A stretch of DNA of 8,134 nt from positions 1-8,134 of the forward strand of contig JBGPKX010000274.1 of the NCBI GenBank assembly GCA_041486185.1, read 5' to 3'. Numbering within the stretch: the first letter of the stretch is position 1; each line of letters starts with the position of its first letter. Position numbers and translations under genes: made by a program. The notes under the pieces are model-generated. The model was not told the origin of the DNA, ran no database searches, and worked only from the letters and a program-made list of their open reading frames with translations. The DNA is from QHXW01 sp041486185. GTDB lineage: Bacteria; Acidobacteriota; Terriglobia; Bryobacterales; Bryobacteraceae. Shown here piece after piece: positions 6,538 through 8,134 of this stretch.

Positions 6538-7938
6538 ATGCGCGCCGGTTTCGCCTCGTTGCTGGTCGCGTGTTTCGCAGGCGTAGCCGCAGCCCAACCG
6601 CTGAACGAAGCCTACCGCGACACCGCCGACGGAATCATCAACGCAGCGCTCGACGACAACGCCGGATACCAGAAGCTCGCCTATCTCTGCGACCGCATCG
6701 GCAACCGGCTCAGCGGATCACCCGCGCTCGAGCAGGCCATTCAATGGGCAGCCGAGCAGATGAAGAAAGACGGCCTCCAGAACGTGGTCACGCCGGCCGT
6801 CAAAGTGCCGCACTGGGTGCGCGGGCACGAAAGCGCATCGATTCTCGCGCCGGTTCGCAAGCCGCTGCACATGCTCGGACTCGGCGGCAGCATTGCCACG
6901 CCCCAGGACGGAATCACCGCCGAAGTGGTTCCCGTGGCGAGCTTCAACGATCTCGAGAGCCGAGGCCGCGCGGCGGTAGAAGGCAGGATCGTGCTCTACA
7001 ACCCGCCCTTCACGAATTATTTCCAGACGGTGCAGTACCGAACCAACGGTGCATCGCGCGCGGCGAAACTCGGGGCGGTCGGGGCGCTGGTGCGCTCGGT
7101 CACGCCGTTGAGTTTGCAAAGCCCGCACACCGGCGCCATGGATTACGCCGTGGATGCTCCGAGGATTCCGGCAGCGGCTGTTTCGGTCGAGGACGCTATG
7201 CTGATCGAGCGGCTGGTAGAAGCGGGAAACAAGGTTACGGTGCATCTTGTCATGGAGGCGCGGAGGCTCCCCGATGCCGATTCCGCAAACGTCATCGGCG
7301 AGATTCCAGGCCGCGAAAAGCCCGAGGAAGTCGTGGTTATGGGCGGCCACTTGGATTCCTGGGACGTGGGGCAAGGCGCTCAGGATGACGGCTCGGGCTG
7401 CATCACAGCGCTCGAGGCCGCGGCGCTCATTCAGAAGCTCGGCCTGAAGCCGCGGCGCACGATTCGCGTGGTCTTCTGGACCAACGAAGAGAATGGGCTG
7501 GCGGGTGGGAACGCGTACCGCGAATGGGTAGGCGCGAAGCTCTCAAATCACGTCGTGGCCATTGAGATGGATGGCGGCGCCGAGAAGCCGCTGGGCTTTG
7601 GGTTCAGCGGTTCCACGCGCGGCGCGAGCGATCCGTCGGCTGAGGCGGCGATGGCTCAGTTGCGGGAAATCGGCAAGCTGCTCGATCGCATTGGAGCCGG
7701 AGAGATCCTCCGAAGCGGTGGCGGCGCCGACATCGGCCCCCTCACGCGTGAAGGCGTGCCCAGTCTCGGCGTGCGTACTGCCGGCACGCATTACTTCGAC
7801 TGGCACCACTCCGACGCCGATACTGTGGATAAAATCAAGCCTGAGGAGTTGCGGCTGAATATCGCCGCCATGGCGGTGATGAGTTACGTGCTGGCGGATA
7901 TGCCAGACCGCCTGCCGGGCCATTCCGCCGGCCACTAG
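6538..7938 (+). CDS. Secreted M28-family metallopeptidase (carboxypeptidase Q / PGCP-like)
   Basis: This 466-aa protein has a signal peptide (about residues 1-19, cleavage after VAAA before QPLNE), a protease-associated insert in the middle (about 115-240), and a C-terminal di-zinc M28 peptidase domain. The expected metal and catalytic residues are present: H271 (GGHLDSWD), bridging D283 (GAQDDGSG), catalytic E317 with ligand E318 (NEENG), D345 (EMDGG) and the HHSD histidine pair H423/H424. The WDVGQGAQDDGSG motif and overall length match the carboxypeptidase Q/PGCP group, which hydrolyses dipeptides or trims peptides outside the cytoplasm. The ATG is 2 bp after the DUF1080 stop with no strong ribosome-binding site, so translation is probably coupled. 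With the permease two genes upstream, this suggests peptide use for nutrition. Confidence 0.92.
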   Translation: MRAGFASLLVACFAGVAAAQPLNEAYRDTADGIINAALDDNAGYQKLAYLCDRIGNRLSGSPALEQAIQWAAEQMKKDGLQNVVTPAVKVPHWVRGHESASILAPVRKPLHMLGLGGSIATPQDGITAEVVPVASFNDLESRGRAAVEGRIVLYNPPFTNYFQTVQYRTNGASRAAKLGAVGALVRSVTPLSLQSPHTGAMDYAVDAPRIPAAAVSVEDAMLIERLVEAGNKVTVHLVMEARRLPDADSANVIGEIPGREKPEEVVVMGGHLDSWDVGQGAQDDGSGCITALEAAALIQKLGLKPRRTIRVVFWTNEENGLAGGNAYREWVGAKLSNHVVAIEMDGGAEKPLGFGFSGSTRGASDPSAEAAMAQLREIGKLLDRIGAGEILRSGGGADIGPLTREGVPSLGVRTAGTHYFDWHHSDADTVDKIKPEELRLNIAAMAVMSYVLADMPDRLPGHSAGH

Positions 7939-7976
7939 GTTTACTACCGTGCTCATCGGCGGGGTGACCACACAAC

Positions 7977-8081
7977 TTGTAGCGCAGGGCCACGCCGGGT
8001 TTGCGGGGCCCTGCGGCTTTTTGTTCGACCGAGCCGACAAGCCGCAGGTCTTCCCAAAAGGCGGGCAGCCCTGCGCTACAA
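7977..8081. repeat. Nested inverted repeat (possible dispersed intergenic element)
   Basis: The outer arms TTGTAGCGCAGGGC (7977-7990) and GCCCTGCGCTACAA (8068-8081) are a perfect 14-bp inverted repeat 105 bp end to end. Inside are a second pair, CTGCGGCTT / AAGCCGCAG (8011-8019 and 8039-8047), and the terminator stem. One strand can therefore fold in alternative ways. The remaining 53 bp to the window edge contain no gene I can recognise. Whether it is a REP/MITE-like family member cannot be judged from one copy. Confidence 0.5.
7983..8022 (+). terminator. Predicted intrinsic terminator of the permease-DUF1080-M28 operon
   Basis: A perfect 9-bp GC-rich stem, CGCAGGGCC / GGCCCTGCG (7983-7991 and 8007-8015), with a 15-base loop is followed by GC and five Ts (8018-8022). 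It lies about 45 bp past the peptidase stop. The large loop and the two bases before the T-run make it slightly non-ideal. It also forms part of a larger inverted repeat. Confidence 0.55.
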
Positions 8082-8134
8082 CACCAGGGGCCGCGCCGCT
8101 ACCGATAACTGCCCACGATGGTTTGACGGCCGAT

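Overview
The window is GC-rich, densely coding bacterial DNA. The gene families suggest an Acidobacteriota genome of the Bryobacter/Solibacter type: DUF1080, an apiosidase-like DUF4038 protein, a carboxypeptidase Q-like M28 peptidase, an Flp pilin and a DUF58 protein. This taxonomic guess rests on gene content alone. No insertion sequence, phage gene, CRISPR array, tRNA or rRNA is visible.

Left part (1-1441). The last 14 codons of a plus-strand gene, probably frr (ribosome recycling factor), run in from the left edge. Convergent to it, on the minus strand, lie three genes in transcription order: a 62-aa Flp-type pilin, a PilZ-domain protein with both c-di-GMP-binding motifs, and a CYTH (class IV adenylate cyclase / triphosphatase-like) enzyme. 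A strong GC hairpin follows the pilin stop. Upstream of the pilin (1454-2024, no convincing gene) there is a good match to a sigma-54 -24/-12 promoter. About 100 bp further upstream is a GTGACA-N3-TGTCAC inverted repeat with a third half-site, and an IHF-like sequence lies between. This reads as an enhancer-dependent pilin promoter, and it is the most interesting regulatory signal in the window.

Middle (2025-4491). A secreted apiosidase-like glycoside hydrolase (DUF4038 plus C-terminal collagen-binding-like domain) on the plus strand is interrupted by one in-frame TGA where a TGG tryptophan codon is expected. Everything else in it looks intact. Convergent to it is a membrane-anchored DUF58 protein without a MoxR ATPase beside it.

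Right part (4531-7938). Divergent from DUF58 across 39 bp is a plus-strand set of three genes: an APC-family amino acid permease, a secreted DUF1080 (3-keto-disaccharide hydrolase family) protein and a secreted M28 metallopeptidase with all metal ligands present. The gaps are 28 bp and 2 bp, so they are probably one operon. A plausible role is extracytoplasmic peptide breakdown coupled to amino acid import. It ends in a hairpin with a T-run that is itself part of a roughly 105-bp nested inverted repeat, possibly a dispersed intergenic element.

The window shows no complete new defence or mobile system. The points that most deserve a second look are the enhancer-type pilin promoter, the pilin-PilZ-CYTH cluster, the single nonsense codon and the nested repeat.
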